NCBI RefSeq assembly: GCF_019599465.1
Contig: NZ_RKLR01000017.1
Location: 1 to 63,969, forward strand
From: Haloarcula rubra
GTDB taxonomy: Archaea > Halobacteriota > Halobacteria > Halobacteriales > Haloarculaceae
Reading direction: 5' to 3'
DNA length: 63,969 nt
The stretch's first letter is position 1; each line of letters starts with the position of its first letter. Made by a program: the position numbers and the translations under genes. Of the stretch, positions 25,014-34,321 are shown in pieces. The notes under the pieces are model-generated. The model was not told where the DNA came from. It worked only from the letters and a program-made list of their open reading frames with translations, and searched no databases.

Positions 25014-25489
25014 TCTGGATCGACCAAACCAAGAAATCCGTGCAAGTCGAGCTGCGTGCCGCGTGGTTTCCGCGCGGCACGCGGCCCACCGTCGAACTGT
25101 CTGGCCAACGCGACTGGACGTGTCTGCTGGGCGCGATCACCGAGAACGGTGATCGCTTTTTCTCCCGATTCACCGAGTACGTCACCGCCGAACACGCGAA
25201 ACATTTCATTTTGGCATTATGCAAAGAATTCGAAGACAACTTGATTGTTGTCCTAGATGGAGCGCCATATTTCCAGGCGTCGGCCGTCACGGACCTAGCG
25301 GCCCGTGACGACCTCGCCTTCGTGACGTTACCGTCGTATTCGCCGGAACTGAATCCTGTCGAGGAGTGCTGGAGACAGCTTCAAGCGTTTCTTAGCAACC
25401 GCTTCTTAGACTCACTCGACGAGCTGACGACAGCGATTGATACAGCTCTCGACCAACTTTCCATCCCAAAAGTGAGCAACTATTTCTAA
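24998..25489 (+). CDS. IS630 transposase, C-terminal frame (DDE domain)
   Basis: 164 codons from the ATG at 24998, in the -1 frame relative to the HTH frame, open back to 24812. RNase H-fold DDE residues: D in VVWIDQTKK, D in NLIVVLDGAPYF and E in SPELNPVEECWRQLQ. Expected product is a fusion with the upstream frame made by ribosomal frameshifting at A6G; internal initiation is the alternative. The catalytic residues are intact, so the element could still be active. Confidence 0.8.
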   Translation: MDATVVWIDQTKKSVQVELRAAWFPRGTRPTVELSGQRDWTCLLGAITENGDRFFSRFTEYVTAEHAKHFILALCKEFEDNLIVVLDGAPYFQASAVTDLAARDDLAFVTLPSYSPELNPVEECWRQLQAFLSNRFLDSLDELTTAIDTALDQLSIPKVSNYF

Positions 25490-25501
25490 CATTTACTATA
25501 G

Positions 25502-25853
25502 TTTGATAGCGCTGGAAGCCACTCGCATCAATCGCGGCTTCACCACTTCAGCCCGCCTGCTCCGCCGAAGCGCGGAGCAGGCGGCGGAGTTCACGCATCC
25601 GGTACTCTTGTTCCCACCGGCACAACGAGCTGTAGTTCGGTGCCTCATCAAGGTAGAATACGGCGAGAATATCGGGCATCTCTTCAGTCTCACGGAGACT
25701 CTTCTCCAGTTCGACACGGTACAGAATCAACGCGATCTGCACCCACTCGGCGTACCCGTCCGCGCCGTCCGGTGCGGCGGGTACGTCCGGATTGTCAACG
25801 TGTTGTTTGGCAAGATCACGACACATTCGAGCGAGCCGTCTGAGCGATGCCAT
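25502..25853 (-). pseudogene. IS5-family transposase, N-terminal fragment
   Basis: MASLRRLARMCRDLAKQHVD (start 25853), then EWVQIALILYRVELEKSLRETEEMP, DEAPNYSSLCRWEQEYRMRE and LRRLLRASAEQAG are the N-terminus of haloarchaeal IS5 transposases. A TGA at 25548-25550 stands where the family has Trp (AEQAG-W-SGEAAIDASGF). The frame continues SGEAAIDASGFQRYQT until it is cut off exactly at the IS630 right end. The C-terminal part is not on the other side of the IS630 copy, so a deletion accompanied or followed insertion. Confidence 0.8.
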
Positions 25854-25948
25854 ATCGACAGACGGCGTCCATTTCCCGGTTAGCTTGACGGAATCTTCCT
25901 GTGAAAGCGTCTGAGACTCCCGTCAATCAGCGGCAAAACAGGGCAACA

Positions 25949-27217
25949 TCATATCAACTGAACGCTAATAATTACTCCAGCAATTCCTATCAGCGACAGA
26001 TACGCCGATTTTCGAACTACCGGTTTCAGCAACGACCGATTGATACTCGCTGCAAATCCGATTTTCACCAGTATACTGGACAGCGTACCAGCGAGAACCC
26101 CATGTGCTGCTACTGCAGGTGTGATCTGCCCATTTGCAGCTAGCGAGACCGCCGTCGTAGTTGTCGTTCCGCTTGAGACGATCCCACTGAGGAAACTGGT
26201 AATGAGGAAGCCAGTCGTTCCGAACAAGCGCTGAGCTCCTGCCGTCAGTATGAGTACACCAAGGAAGAGGAGACCAAATTTGAGTGCACTCGTACTGCTG
26301 AATGGAGAATCAAAATCGACATCTAATTCGCCCTCCCAATCACCATCGTAGAGGGCAAGCGCTACCCCGCTGATTGCAATTAGACCGAGGGGTAGTCCAA
26401 CACTGATAGCCGATTCTGGTACAAACACGACGATAATCGCTAAATTCCGGATAGCCATCGCCGCATCGGCTATCAGTATTGTTCCTACTGCGAGTCTCGT
26501 GATACCTACGTTGTTTTTAGCACGTCCTGCAATCTCACCGATTACAGCTGTGGAGTTTACTAACCCACCGAAGAATCCGGTTACAGCGATGCCCATACTT
26601 CCGTACCGCTGCATAACAGTATAATTAACAAACCCGATACCACTGACTGCAATCACCAGCATCCAGACGAGCTTTGGATCGATTGCATCCCATGGGCCAT
26701 AGGTACCCCCAGGTAGCAGCGGATAGACCACGAAGGCAATAATCGCAAACTCTCCCGCACTTCGTACTTCTTCTCGCGAGAGCTGGTTTGCGAATCCATG
26801 CAACTCGCCTCGTAGGACGAGAAGAAATGACGATGTGATTCCGATGATGGCTCCGATGAGTACGTGCTCCGCACCTACGAGTATACCAACCGCGTACGCG
26901 AGCAGAAGTGAAGTAGATGTTGTCAGGGATAACCCCAGTTCAGGGTCATTAATCGATTTGTTGAATTGCGATACTAAACCACGGACACCCAGCAGACCAC
27001 CCTGAATTAGCACTAGTACTCCGCCCAGTGCTAACAGCACCCCATCATTAAGTGACATTGCTGCTGCACCGATTAAACTGGTTAGTGTGAATGTGCGTAT
27101 GCCCGCGGACTTGTTTGACCACTCCCGTTCAAGACCAAGCAGCATCCCCAGCAATCCAGCTATGAAGAGATTGACAATCTCTGTATCGAGTGTAAGACCC
27201 TCTATTCCTACGACCAT
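25949..27217 (-). CDS. MgtC/SapB-DUF4010 membrane protein
   Basis: 422 residues, about 12 hydrophobic segments. The N-terminal MgtC domain (LFIAGLLGMLLGLEREWSNKSAGIRTFTL) is followed by DUF4010 (about 190-420; YTVMQRYGSMGIAVTGFFGGLVNSTAVIGE, SSGTTTTTAVSLAANG). MgtC proteins modulate Mg2+ homeostasis and intramembrane ATPases in bacteria; the role of the DUF4010 fusion is unknown. A disrupted paralogue of identical length is at 34322-35590. The first codons follow a TATA-like TTTATATAG around 27279-27287. Confidence 0.85.
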   Translation of the reverse strand: MVVGIEGLTLDTEIVNLFIAGLLGMLLGLEREWSNKSAGIRTFTLTSLIGAAAMSLNDGVLLALGGVLVLIQGGLLGVRGLVSQFNKSINDPELGLSLTTSTSLLLAYAVGILVGAEHVLIGAIIGITSSFLLVLRGELHGFANQLSREEVRSAGEFAIIAFVVYPLLPGGTYGPWDAIDPKLVWMLVIAVSGIGFVNYTVMQRYGSMGIAVTGFFGGLVNSTAVIGEIAGRAKNNVGITRLAVGTILIADAAMAIRNLAIIVVFVPESAISVGLPLGLIAISGVALALYDGDWEGELDVDFDSPFSSTSALKFGLLFLGVLILTAGAQRLFGTTGFLITSFLSGIVSSGTTTTTAVSLAANGQITPAVAAHGVLAGTLSSILVKIGFAASINRSLLKPVVRKSAYLSLIGIAGVIISVQLI

Positions 27218-27363
27218 GATCGAATTAGCAATCCGGTACTCGGCTAGAAATCGAGATTTTTGCTTGTCGACCCGTCATATTTATATAGTATATGTAGCTC
27301 TATTGTGTCTATAGGGACAAACATAGTGATGGGTAATAGGTGTTACTCTTGACTCACCGATGC

Positions 27364-27564
27364 GTCACAACGCTTCGCTGGGACATCAACGTTCGCGCAT
27401 CCACGATTATCGGCTTCGTCGGTGAGGCGGTATTGGGGGTCCCACTGCAGACTCAAATCAACTATTTCAACTGGGAAGCAGTTCTCACTATCCTCATCTC
27501 CATTCTCGGCCTCGTTCTTGTGAGCGAGGCTGTGTCTGCATATCTGCGAAAGAAAGTGATGTAG
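27364..27564 (+). pseudogene. C-terminal remnant of a phosphonate-type ABC permease (PhnE-like)
   Basis: TTLRWDINVRASTIIGFVGE, then LQTQINYFNWEAVLTILISI and a final SEAVSAYLRKKVM match the last transmembrane segment and EAA-proximal region of PhnE-family permeases (RWxxNxRASTxxGxVGAGGIG). The Gly-rich turn has degraded (GEAVLG for GAGGIG), and at least 200 N-terminal residues are missing. No other phn gene nearby. Confidence 0.65.
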
Positions 27565-27744
27565 ACACTCTACTATCACCTACCGTGTTACGGACGAGAT
27601 TGTTAATACTATTAGATAGTTCAAAAGTTTTATATATGTGTATGTGTATATACTACGAATGGGGTCGGACACCACTGTGTCTGCCACTCTGGTGTGCCCC
27701 ACTCCGTTTTGAAACATGCGAAAAATGCCATTAGATTCTAATAA

Positions 27745-28483
27745 GCACTGTTTAGTTGAGCGAGTTTGAGAAGCGAGGAGGCCGTAGCGAGAAGTGTCCA
27801 TGCAACTCGTAGACCTCCTCAGCGAGACGTTGAACGAGGACAACGAAGACGTTTGGGAGAACGAGCGCACCCCGACACCGGTCCGGCGATTTGGGTTCGT
27901 CTCCATACGGCGGGGCTGTCGATCAGGGAGACGGTTGCGATCTTAGACCTGCTGGGTGTCGATCACTCTCACGGTGCGGTCTGGAACTGGGTTCATACAC
28001 TGTCTGAAGCCCAGAGCGACCCGCCGACGGCGGAGCCGTCGCGGGTCGCGGTCGACGAGAAACAAATCACGGTTGACGGGGAAAAGAAATGGTTGTACGC
28101 CGCTGTCGATACTGAATCAAAGTTGCTGCTCGAAATTGACGTGTTCAGTCGCCGCGGGACTGGCCCCGCGGCGGCGTTCCTACATCAGCTCACCGAGAAA
28201 CACGATGTCGCCGATACAGTGTTTCTCGTCGGTGCTGGCGGCTATCTGACTGCCCTTGCTCGTCATGGATTGAGCGGTCGGCTCGACTACCGAACCCGGA
28301 ACCACATCGAAAAATGGTTCCAGGCGGTGACCATGCGAATCGATCGCTTTCACTCCTGGAGAAGCAGTCAATCCAGCGCGAAACAGTGGCTACGACACTT
28401 CAGACATCACTACAACCATGAAAGGCCGAACCAGGCACTTGACGGACGAACGCCAGCTGAGGAGGTTCAGAACTAGACAGTGC
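27745..28483 (+). mobile_element. IS6-family element, inactivated
   Basis: About 740 bp with short inverted ends (GCACTGTTTAGTT at 27745-27757, AACTAGACAGTGC at 28471-28483; one mismatch). It holds a single transposase gene with a frameshift and a lost catalytic Asp. Inserted just upstream of the ugp operon promoter. Confidence 0.75.
27801..28476 (+). pseudogene. IS6-family transposase, frameshifted and lacking the second DDE aspartate
   Basis: The N-terminus MQLVDLLSETLNEDNEDVWE starts at 27801. Near 27890 a one-base deletion (TTTGGGTTCGTC) moves the reading to the frame VRLHTAGLSIRETVAILDLLGV. The rest is complete: SRVAVDEKQITVDGEKKW (first Asp), NHIEKWFQ (Glu), then NHERPNQALDGRTPAEE. The middle motif reads VFLVGAGGYLT, where the family has VFLVDGAGYLT, so the second catalytic Asp is missing. 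Two independent lesions; inactive. Confidence 0.85.
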
Positions 28484-28544
28484 CGGTTGAAAGTGAAGTT
28501 CTCTACGTCGACACGTCCCCGTAGCCCGCCAGGTTAAATCCAAC

Positions 28545-28574
28545 TATATAATACCTTGGCAAAAGAAATATAAC
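28545..28574 (+). promoter_or_regulatory. promoter region of the ugp operon
   Basis: Two TATA-like boxes, TATATAATA (28545-28553) and AAATATAAC (28566-28574). The second lies about 35 bp before ATG 28605 and 17 bp before ATG 28587; the first would give a leader of about 30 nt to the internal start. Confidence 0.4.
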
Positions 28575-28604
28575 AGTCTATCACACATGATTGATCGGCT
28601 AGCA

Positions 28605-30014
28605 ATGACAGCAAACAGGTCCAGACGTAAGTTCATCAAAGGCGCAGGAGCAGCAACCATCGCCGGCCTAGCAGGCTGTACAGGTGACGGCGGGTCGGAC
28701 GGCAGCAGTGGTGACGGCTCCAGCGGTGACGGTAGCAGTGGCGACGGGACCACGGCTGGCTCGACCGGTTCGGAGACGGTGAGTCTCCGGTTCTGGCACG
28801 CGATGGGCGGCGACCTCGGCAAACTCATCGACTCGATGGTGAGCGACTTCGCGAGTCAGGCCGACGGCATCGAGATGACCGCCACGCAGAAGGGGAGTTA
28901 CCGGGAGACGCTGAACGCGACGACGTCAGCGGTCCAGGCAGGCAACCCACCAGCCATCGCGCAAATATTCGAGATCGGGACACAGCTCGCTATCGACAGC
29001 GGTGTGTTCGCCCCGGTCGAGGACATCATCCCGTCTGACGTCAACTTCGACAACTACCTCGATTCGGTGCTGAACTACTACCGGATCAACGGGAAACTCA
29101 ACTCGATGCCGTTCAATTCCTCGAACGCCATCTTCTACTACAACAAGAACGCCTTCGAGGAGGCGGGACTGGACCCGGAGAACCCACCGACGACCTTCCA
29201 GGGAATCACCGATGCGGCGAACACACTGACCGAGGCCGGCGTCGTCGACAAGGGGACGACGTGGCCGAACCACTCGTGGTTCGTCGAGCAGTGGTTCGCA
29301 GAGCAGGGTCAGACGCTCGTCAACAAGAAGAACGGGCGCACGGGACGCGCCGACAAGATCCACCTCGAGAGCGAGGCCTCGAAGAATATTTTCAACTGGT
29401 GGGCAGACCTCTACAACCAAGACCAGTACCTCAACCCCGGTATCGAGGCGTGGTCGGAGGCCCAGCAGGCGTTCCTCACACAGAAGGTCGGCATCCTCGG
29501 CTACTCGACGTCGAGTATCGCCCCGATGAAGCAGGGTGCCAAAGACAACGGCTTCGAACTCGGTACGATGCGACTCCCGACCCCCGGTGGCCAGCGCGAG
29601 GGCGTCGTCATCGGCGGCGCTTCCCTGTGGTCACCGGCGGACATCTCGGAGGCCAAGAAGCAGGCCGCCGGTAAGTTCCTCGCGTGGCTGACCAAGCCCG
29701 AGCAACAGAAGCGCTGGCACACCAACACTGGCTACTTCCCGGTCCGGGAGGAGGCAATCTCAGAACTCGAGAACGAGGGCTTCTACGAGGAGAACCCCAA
29801 CTTCACGACGGCGATAGAACAGCTCCGAGAGACAAAGGATTCGCCGGCGACTCGCGGTGCCCTGATGGGGCCGTTCACACAGATCCGCACGATGGTCGAA
29901 GAGGGGTACGTCAATATGATACAGAACGAGAACCGGAGCGTCACTGACGTCCTCAACAAGGTCGACTCCGATGCAGAGGACGCGCTGGCGTCCTACAATC
30001 AGAAGGCCAACTAA
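28605..30014 (+). CDS. ugpB: glycerol-3-phosphate ABC transporter, substrate-binding lipoprotein
   Basis: 469 residues from the ATG at 28605. Tat lipoprotein signal: RSRRKFIKGAGAATIAGLAGC (Cys about 24) followed by a GDGSSGDG linker. The mature part follows the UgpB/MalE-type fold: SLRFWHAMGGDLGKLIDSM, GNPPAIAQIFEIGTQLAIDSG, NSMPFNSSNAIFYYNKNAFEEAGLDP, NHSWFVEQWFAEQG and GVVIGGASLWSP. It binds sn-glycerol-3-phosphate or glycerophosphodiesters outside the membrane. First gene of ugpB-ugpA-ugpE-ugpC; the nearby secreted GDPD supports this substrate rather than a sugar. Confidence 0.85.
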   Translation: MTANRSRRKFIKGAGAATIAGLAGCTGDGGSDGSSGDGSSGDGSSGDGTTAGSTGSETVSLRFWHAMGGDLGKLIDSMVSDFASQADGIEMTATQKGSYRETLNATTSAVQAGNPPAIAQIFEIGTQLAIDSGVFAPVEDIIPSDVNFDNYLDSVLNYYRINGKLNSMPFNSSNAIFYYNKNAFEEAGLDPENPPTTFQGITDAANTLTEAGVVDKGTTWPNHSWFVEQWFAEQGQTLVNKKNGRTGRADKIHLESEASKNIFNWWADLYNQDQYLNPGIEAWSEAQQAFLTQKVGILGYSTSSIAPMKQGAKDNGFELGTMRLPTPGGQREGVVIGGASLWSPADISEAKKQAAGKFLAWLTKPEQQKRWHTNTGYFPVREEAISELENEGFYEENPNFTTAIEQLRETKDSPATRGALMGPFTQIRTMVEEGYVNMIQNENRSVTDVLNKVDSDAEDALASYNQKAN

Positions 30015-30068
30015 GAGACGAAGGACGACACCACTTGCATCGTATCCTCGACCACCACTTTACAACCC

Positions 30069-30962
30069 ATGGCAGAATACACCAAACCATACGACTCGAA
30101 GCTTCAGGCGGGGGCGCTGTTACTGCCGACCTTCGTCGTGCTTGTCGCGTTCCTGTACTACCCAGCAGTCGAGACGTTCCGGCTGAGCTTTCACCAGACG
30201 CTGTTACTCGGGACAAAACAGACGTTTGTGGGAGTGGCAAACTACGTCGGGCTCCTGACCTCGGAGGCGTATCGGACGAGCGTAATCATCTCGTTCGCCT
30301 TCGCCGCGGCCGTAGTGGTCGGGACACTGTTGGTCTCGTTGTTTGTCTCCTATCTCCTTTTCGAAGTGGAGGCCTGGGAGTCGAGTTACCTGTTGGTCGC
30401 GATTTGGCCCTACGCGTTGCCGACAGCTGTCGCTGCGACGATCCTCACCTTTATGCTCCACCCGAACCTTGGGATCGTGACCCATTACCTCGAGGCGCTG
30501 ACCGGGCTCTCGCTCGACTGGTTCACGAGCGGCCCGCAGGCGTTCCTCGTCGTGGCTATCGTGGCCATCTGGAAACAACTCGGCTACAACATCATCTTCC
30601 TCGTCGCAGCGCTGAACAACGTTCCCAAGACCCTGACCGAATCCGCTCAGCTCGACGGAGTCGGGCGGTTGACGATGCTATATCGAGTGTACGTCCCGCT
30701 CATTTCTCCAACGCTCGTTTTCCTGGTGGTGATGAACACCATCTACGCCTTCTTCGGGACGTTCCCCCTCGTGGACCTGATGACTAGTGGCGGGCCCAAC
30801 AACGCGACGAACCTGCTCATCTTCAAACTGTACCGTGACGCCTTCGCGTTCAACAGTCTGGGGAAGGCATCCGCCGAGTCGGTGATCCTGTTCGTCATCG
30901 TCTCGGTGCTGATGTACCTCCAACTGCGCTTCAGCGACAGTCACACCCACTACGGAGCCTAA
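30069..30962 (+). CDS. ugpA: glycerol-3-phosphate ABC transporter permease UgpA
   Basis: 297 residues, six membrane segments. The EAA loop ESAQLDGVGRLTMLYRVYVPLISP (about 195-220) contacts the ATPase. MalF-type family; it pairs with UgpE to form the channel. It starts 54 bp after ugpB and ends 4 bp before ugpE. Confidence 0.85.
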   Translation: MAEYTKPYDSKLQAGALLLPTFVVLVAFLYYPAVETFRLSFHQTLLLGTKQTFVGVANYVGLLTSEAYRTSVIISFAFAAAVVVGTLLVSLFVSYLLFEVEAWESSYLLVAIWPYALPTAVAATILTFMLHPNLGIVTHYLEALTGLSLDWFTSGPQAFLVVAIVAIWKQLGYNIIFLVAALNNVPKTLTESAQLDGVGRLTMLYRVYVPLISPTLVFLVVMNTIYAFFGTFPLVDLMTSGGPNNATNLLIFKLYRDAFAFNSLGKASAESVILFVIVSVLMYLQLRFSDSHTHYGA

Positions 30963-30966
30963 CATC

Positions 30967-31851
30967 ATGGCGACAGAAACCACGGATCGGACCGAGGCGG
31001 GAGGGAATCTTCCCGGAGCCGTATCGGTGAGCGACGTCTTCGACGACCAGTTGTTCGTCCACCTGGGCCTCGTCGTGTCGGTACTCCTGATGTCGATGCC
31101 GCTGGTACTCGCGGTCATCATGAGTACGCAGACGTCGACGGAGGTGTACCAGGTTACCAACATCGGCCCCGGGAGCGCCGGCCTCTCGAACTACGAGACG
31201 GCGCTCAGCGAGTACAACCTGATGCAGTACATGATCAACTCCTTCGTGATGGCGACGGTCATCGTCGTCGGAAAGGTGGCCCTGTCGCTGTTGGCCGCAC
31301 TTGCACTGGTGTACTATCGGCTCCCGTACGAGCGGGCCATCTTCATGTTCATCCTCCTCACGTTGCTCATCCCGGTCCCGGTGCGCATCGTCCCGCTCTT
31401 CCAGTTGATGGCAGACCTCGGCTGGGCGAACACGTTGCTCTCTATCACGGGCCCGTACATCGCGAGCGCGACGGCGGTGTTCCTGTTCAGACAGCACTTC
31501 ATGTCGATCCCGGCGTCACTCGTCGAGAACGCACGACTTGACGGCGTCGGCCCGCTCCAGTTCCTCTTCAAGGTGTTGATCCCCATGTCTAAGGGGATGA
31601 TCGCTGGCGTCTCCGTTATCACGTTCATCTACGCGTGGAATCAGTACCTCTGGCCGCTCATCGTCATCAGCGACCAGTCGAAACAGGTCATTCAGGTGGG
31701 TATCAAGTTCCTACAGGGTGCCAGCCAGTCGGGACTCACCCAGTGGGGCCTGATCATGGCCGGCGCCGTCATAGCGTTGCTCCCGCCGCTAGTCGTGCTC
31801 TACGCGCTGCACCGCCCACTTCTCGAAACCTTCGCCCTCCAACAAAAATAA
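30967..31851 (+). CDS. ugpE: glycerol-3-phosphate ABC transporter permease UgpE
   Basis: 294 residues, six membrane segments after a polar N-terminus (MATETTDRTEAGGN). EAA loop ENARLDGVGPLQFLFKVLIPMSKG (about 185-208). MalG-type permease, conserved WNQYLWPLIV near the C-terminal third. Separated by 4 bp from the genes on each side, so translation is probably coupled. Confidence 0.85.
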   Translation: MATETTDRTEAGGNLPGAVSVSDVFDDQLFVHLGLVVSVLLMSMPLVLAVIMSTQTSTEVYQVTNIGPGSAGLSNYETALSEYNLMQYMINSFVMATVIVVGKVALSLLAALALVYYRLPYERAIFMFILLTLLIPVPVRIVPLFQLMADLGWANTLLSITGPYIASATAVFLFRQHFMSIPASLVENARLDGVGPLQFLFKVLIPMSKGMIAGVSVITFIYAWNQYLWPLIVISDQSKQVIQVGIKFLQGASQSGLTQWGLIMAGAVIALLPPLVVLYALHRPLLETFALQQK

Positions 31852-31855
31852 GCCC

Positions 31856-32980
31856 ATGTCACAGATTACACTCGACACACTGACGAAGCACTTCGGCGAC
31901 GTCGAAGCGGTCAAAGGCATTGACCTCACCGTCCGGGAGGGCGAATTCCTCGTCCTCGTCGGTCCGTCCGGGTGTGGCAAGTCGACGACGCTCCGGATGA
32001 TCGCCGGCCTTGAAGAGATCACCGATGGGACGCTGTCGATCAACGACACCGTGATCAACGACCTCCCACCCAACGAGCGGAGCATCGCGATGGTGTTCCA
32101 GAACTACGCGCTGTACCCACACATGACGGCGCGTAAGAACATGACCTTCGGTATCAAATCATCGACCTCGTTCGACGATGAGGAGATCGATCGCCGGCTG
32201 ACCGAGGTCGCCGAAACGCTCGACATCGAAGAGTTGGTCGACCGCAAACCCGGTGAACTGTCCGGGGGCGAACGACAGCGCGTCGCAATCGGCCGAGCGC
32301 TGCTCCGCGAACCCGAAGTGTTCCTGCTCGACGAGCCACTGTCGAACCTAGACGCCAAACTCCGCGTCCAGATGCGGGCGGAACTGCTAAAACTCCACCA
32401 GCGCCTCGAGACGACCACCGTCTACGTGACGCACGACCAGACGGAGGCGATGACGCTCGGCGACCGGGTTGCCGTCCTGAACGAGGGGCAGATCGAGCAG
32501 GTCGACACACCACAGACGCTGTACGACTTCCCCGAGACGCAGTTCGTCGCGGAGTTCATCGGGAGTCCAGCCATGAACATCCTCCCGATTGAAATCGTTG
32601 GCGAGGAACCGGTACGAGTCCAGCACGACGGCTTCGACCTGCCGTTGCCGAATCCCGAGAACTTCGACGCAACGCCGTCGACGGCGTACCTCGGCGTCCG
32701 ACCCGAGGACGTCTCGCTGGAGTCGAATCTCCCGGACGACGCACAGACGTTCACCGCCGACGTCACCGTCACCGAACCCCTCGGAGAGTCACTCCTGTTG
32801 CACTGTACGGTCGGCTCAGACGAGATCCAGATGAAGGCCGAGGCACGCAGCGAAATCAACCCCGGCGACACCATCTCTATCGGCGTCGACGAGGAGCGAC
32901 TCCACGTCTACGACGCCGACGGCGACGCTGTGTACCACTCGTCAGCACGAAGTCCCGCCCTCGAAGAGCCGATTTCCTAG
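31856..32980 (+). CDS. ugpC: glycerol-3-phosphate ABC transporter ATPase UgpC
   Basis: 374 residues, normal for MalK/UgpC. Walker A GPSGCGKST (about 37-45), Q-loop VFQNYALYPHMT, signature LSGGERQR (about 134-141), Walker B VFLLDEPLSNLDAKL (about 152-166), H-loop VYVTHDQTEAMTL. The C-terminal TOBE/MalK regulatory domain spans about 240-360 (GVRPEDVSLE). Cytosolic energy-coupling subunit of the operon. MalK-type ATPases can serve several transporters. Confidence 0.9.
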   Translation: MSQITLDTLTKHFGDVEAVKGIDLTVREGEFLVLVGPSGCGKSTTLRMIAGLEEITDGTLSINDTVINDLPPNERSIAMVFQNYALYPHMTARKNMTFGIKSSTSFDDEEIDRRLTEVAETLDIEELVDRKPGELSGGERQRVAIGRALLREPEVFLLDEPLSNLDAKLRVQMRAELLKLHQRLETTTVYVTHDQTEAMTLGDRVAVLNEGQIEQVDTPQTLYDFPETQFVAEFIGSPAMNILPIEIVGEEPVRVQHDGFDLPLPNPENFDATPSTAYLGVRPEDVSLESNLPDDAQTFTADVTVTEPLGESLLLHCTVGSDEIQMKAEARSEINPGDTISIGVDEERLHVYDADGDAVYHSSARSPALEEPIS

Positions 32981-33379
32981 GGTACGTAGGCCGAACGGCC
33001 TCCGTCGGTGGTCGTACTCGGCAGCCAGATTTCGACCGACGACCACCAGTGTCGGGCCATCCAAGAACCCGAATCCCTGTCTCGTCTACTACTCATCTAC
33101 TTCGTTCGATCGCCCGTTCCAGTTCGTCAGTGACCTCGCTGAGCGCGGTTGGGATCTCGAACTCCAGGACGTTGCCATCGATCCGGTAGGTCGAACCCGA
33201 CACACTCAACGACTCGTCCCGTCGCGGCCGGTGGAGACGAACCTGCTGTCCCGGCGGGAATCGGGTCAGTCACGAACCGGGGGAACTCGAAGAGGCTAGA
33301 CGGTGTCGTCCATCGTTCGCACAGGTACAGCTTTTATTAGGGCCGGATTTGAGTATTTTCGTTAGGAAGGTTCGATCAG
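32981..33379. other. intergenic region with a coding relic
   Basis: Contains the minus-strand remnant at 33093-33269. TTTTATTAG at about 33332-33340, 40 bp before the ugpQ start, may be its TATA box. Confidence 0.4.
33093..33269 (-). pseudogene. C-terminal coding remnant, family not identified
   Basis: 58 codons open from 33269 to a TGA at 33093-33095, no start codon, strong halophile codon use. It reads TRFPPGQQVRLHRPRRDES then STYRIDGNVLEFEIPTALSE and VTDELERAIERSR. It looks like the last domain of a regulator or nuclease and may be what is left of a gene associated with the ugp locus. Confidence 0.35.
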
Positions 33380-34243
33380 ATGTCGAGAGTTCCGTACAGG
33401 AGACGAGAGTTCATACCTGCCGTCAGTGGGGCTGCCGTGGCAGCGATGGCGGGATGTCTCGGTGTGGTCGAAGAAGGAACCACCGACGGGAACGATACCG
33501 AGAGGGACGACACAATGCATACAACCGACTCGAAAGACGACAACGGCGACGAAGGAACGAGAGCAAGGACAGACGGCGGTGACCTCCGGATCATTGGTCA
33601 CCGTGGGTGTGCCGACCAGTACCCCGAGAACACGGTGTTCGCCGTCGAGCAGTCCGCACCACACGTCGACATGATCGAAATCGACGTCCAGCGGTGTGAA
33701 TCGGGGGAACTCGTAGTCTTTCACGACGACAAACTCGACCGACTGACCGACGCCACTGGCTCCGTGGAGACGACCGACTGGGAGACGCTACGGGAGTTGC
33801 AGATACTCGACAGTGACGAGACGATCCCCTTACTGTCTGAACTCCTCGACGCAGTGCCGACAGACACCGCGGTCAACATCGAACTCAAACACGAGGGCAT
33901 GGCGAGCGAGATTCTCGAAGCCGCGAGCGCGGTTCCGAACGAGGTGCTGATATCCTCGTTCTCGGTCACCGCGTTGCGGGAGGTCAGAGAGCGAGACGAG
34001 GAGGCAGCGCTCGCATTGGTCATCTACGAGAAACCCGACCGCAACCGCTCAATCGCCATGGACCTCGACTGTGTCGCGATCAACCCCGGGTACGAGATGG
34101 TTCTCGGGACGGATTTCGTCAAGAAGGCCCACGCGGACGGACTCGGGGTCAACACGTGGACAATCGACGATGCGGCCACCGCAGACCGGGTACGAGCCGC
34201 GGGTGTCGATGGGGTCTTCGTCGATCGGTGGGATATCGTCTGA
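33380..34243 (+). CDS. ugpQ: secreted glycerophosphodiester phosphodiesterase
   Basis: 287 residues. Tat lipoprotein signal RRREFIPAVSGAAVAAMAGC (Cys about 27), then an acidic/Thr linker to about 68. The GDPD TIM barrel carries HRGCADQYPENTVFA (catalytic His, metal Glu), EIDVQRCESGELVVFHDDKLDRLTD (metal Glu/Asp, second catalytic His) and IELKHEGM (metal Glu). It hydrolyses glycerophosphodiesters to glycerol-3-phosphate plus alcohol at the cell surface, feeding UgpBAEC. It lies 399 bp downstream of ugpC. The archaeal substrate would be sn-glycerol-1-phosphate lipid head-group debris or algal and bacterial phosphodiesters; stereospecificity cannot be read from sequence. Confidence 0.88.
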   Translation: MSRVPYRRREFIPAVSGAAVAAMAGCLGVVEEGTTDGNDTERDDTMHTTDSKDDNGDEGTRARTDGGDLRIIGHRGCADQYPENTVFAVEQSAPHVDMIEIDVQRCESGELVVFHDDKLDRLTDATGSVETTDWETLRELQILDSDETIPLLSELLDAVPTDTAVNIELKHEGMASEILEAASAVPNEVLISSFSVTALREVRERDEEAALALVIYEKPDRNRSIAMDLDCVAINPGYEMVLGTDFVKKAHADGLGVNTWTIDDAATADRVRAAGVDGVFVDRWDIV

Positions 34244-34321
34244 GCCGTCGTGCGAGACACGTCGACGAGAGAACGGGACACGAGACGTCGAGATTCGGCC
34301 GGTCGCCGACTGGCCGGCGAC

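Larger units (their letters stand above)
24441..25501 (+). mobile_element. IS630-family insertion sequence, complete
   Basis: 1061 bp. Terminal inverted repeats: CTATAGTAACCGTTAGAA at 24441-24458 and its near complement ending CTATAG at 25501 (two mismatches), each containing the TA dinucleotide that this family targets. It carries two overlapping frames, the usual layout for frameshift-produced transposase. Its right end abuts a broken IS5 transposase gene. Confidence 0.85.
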
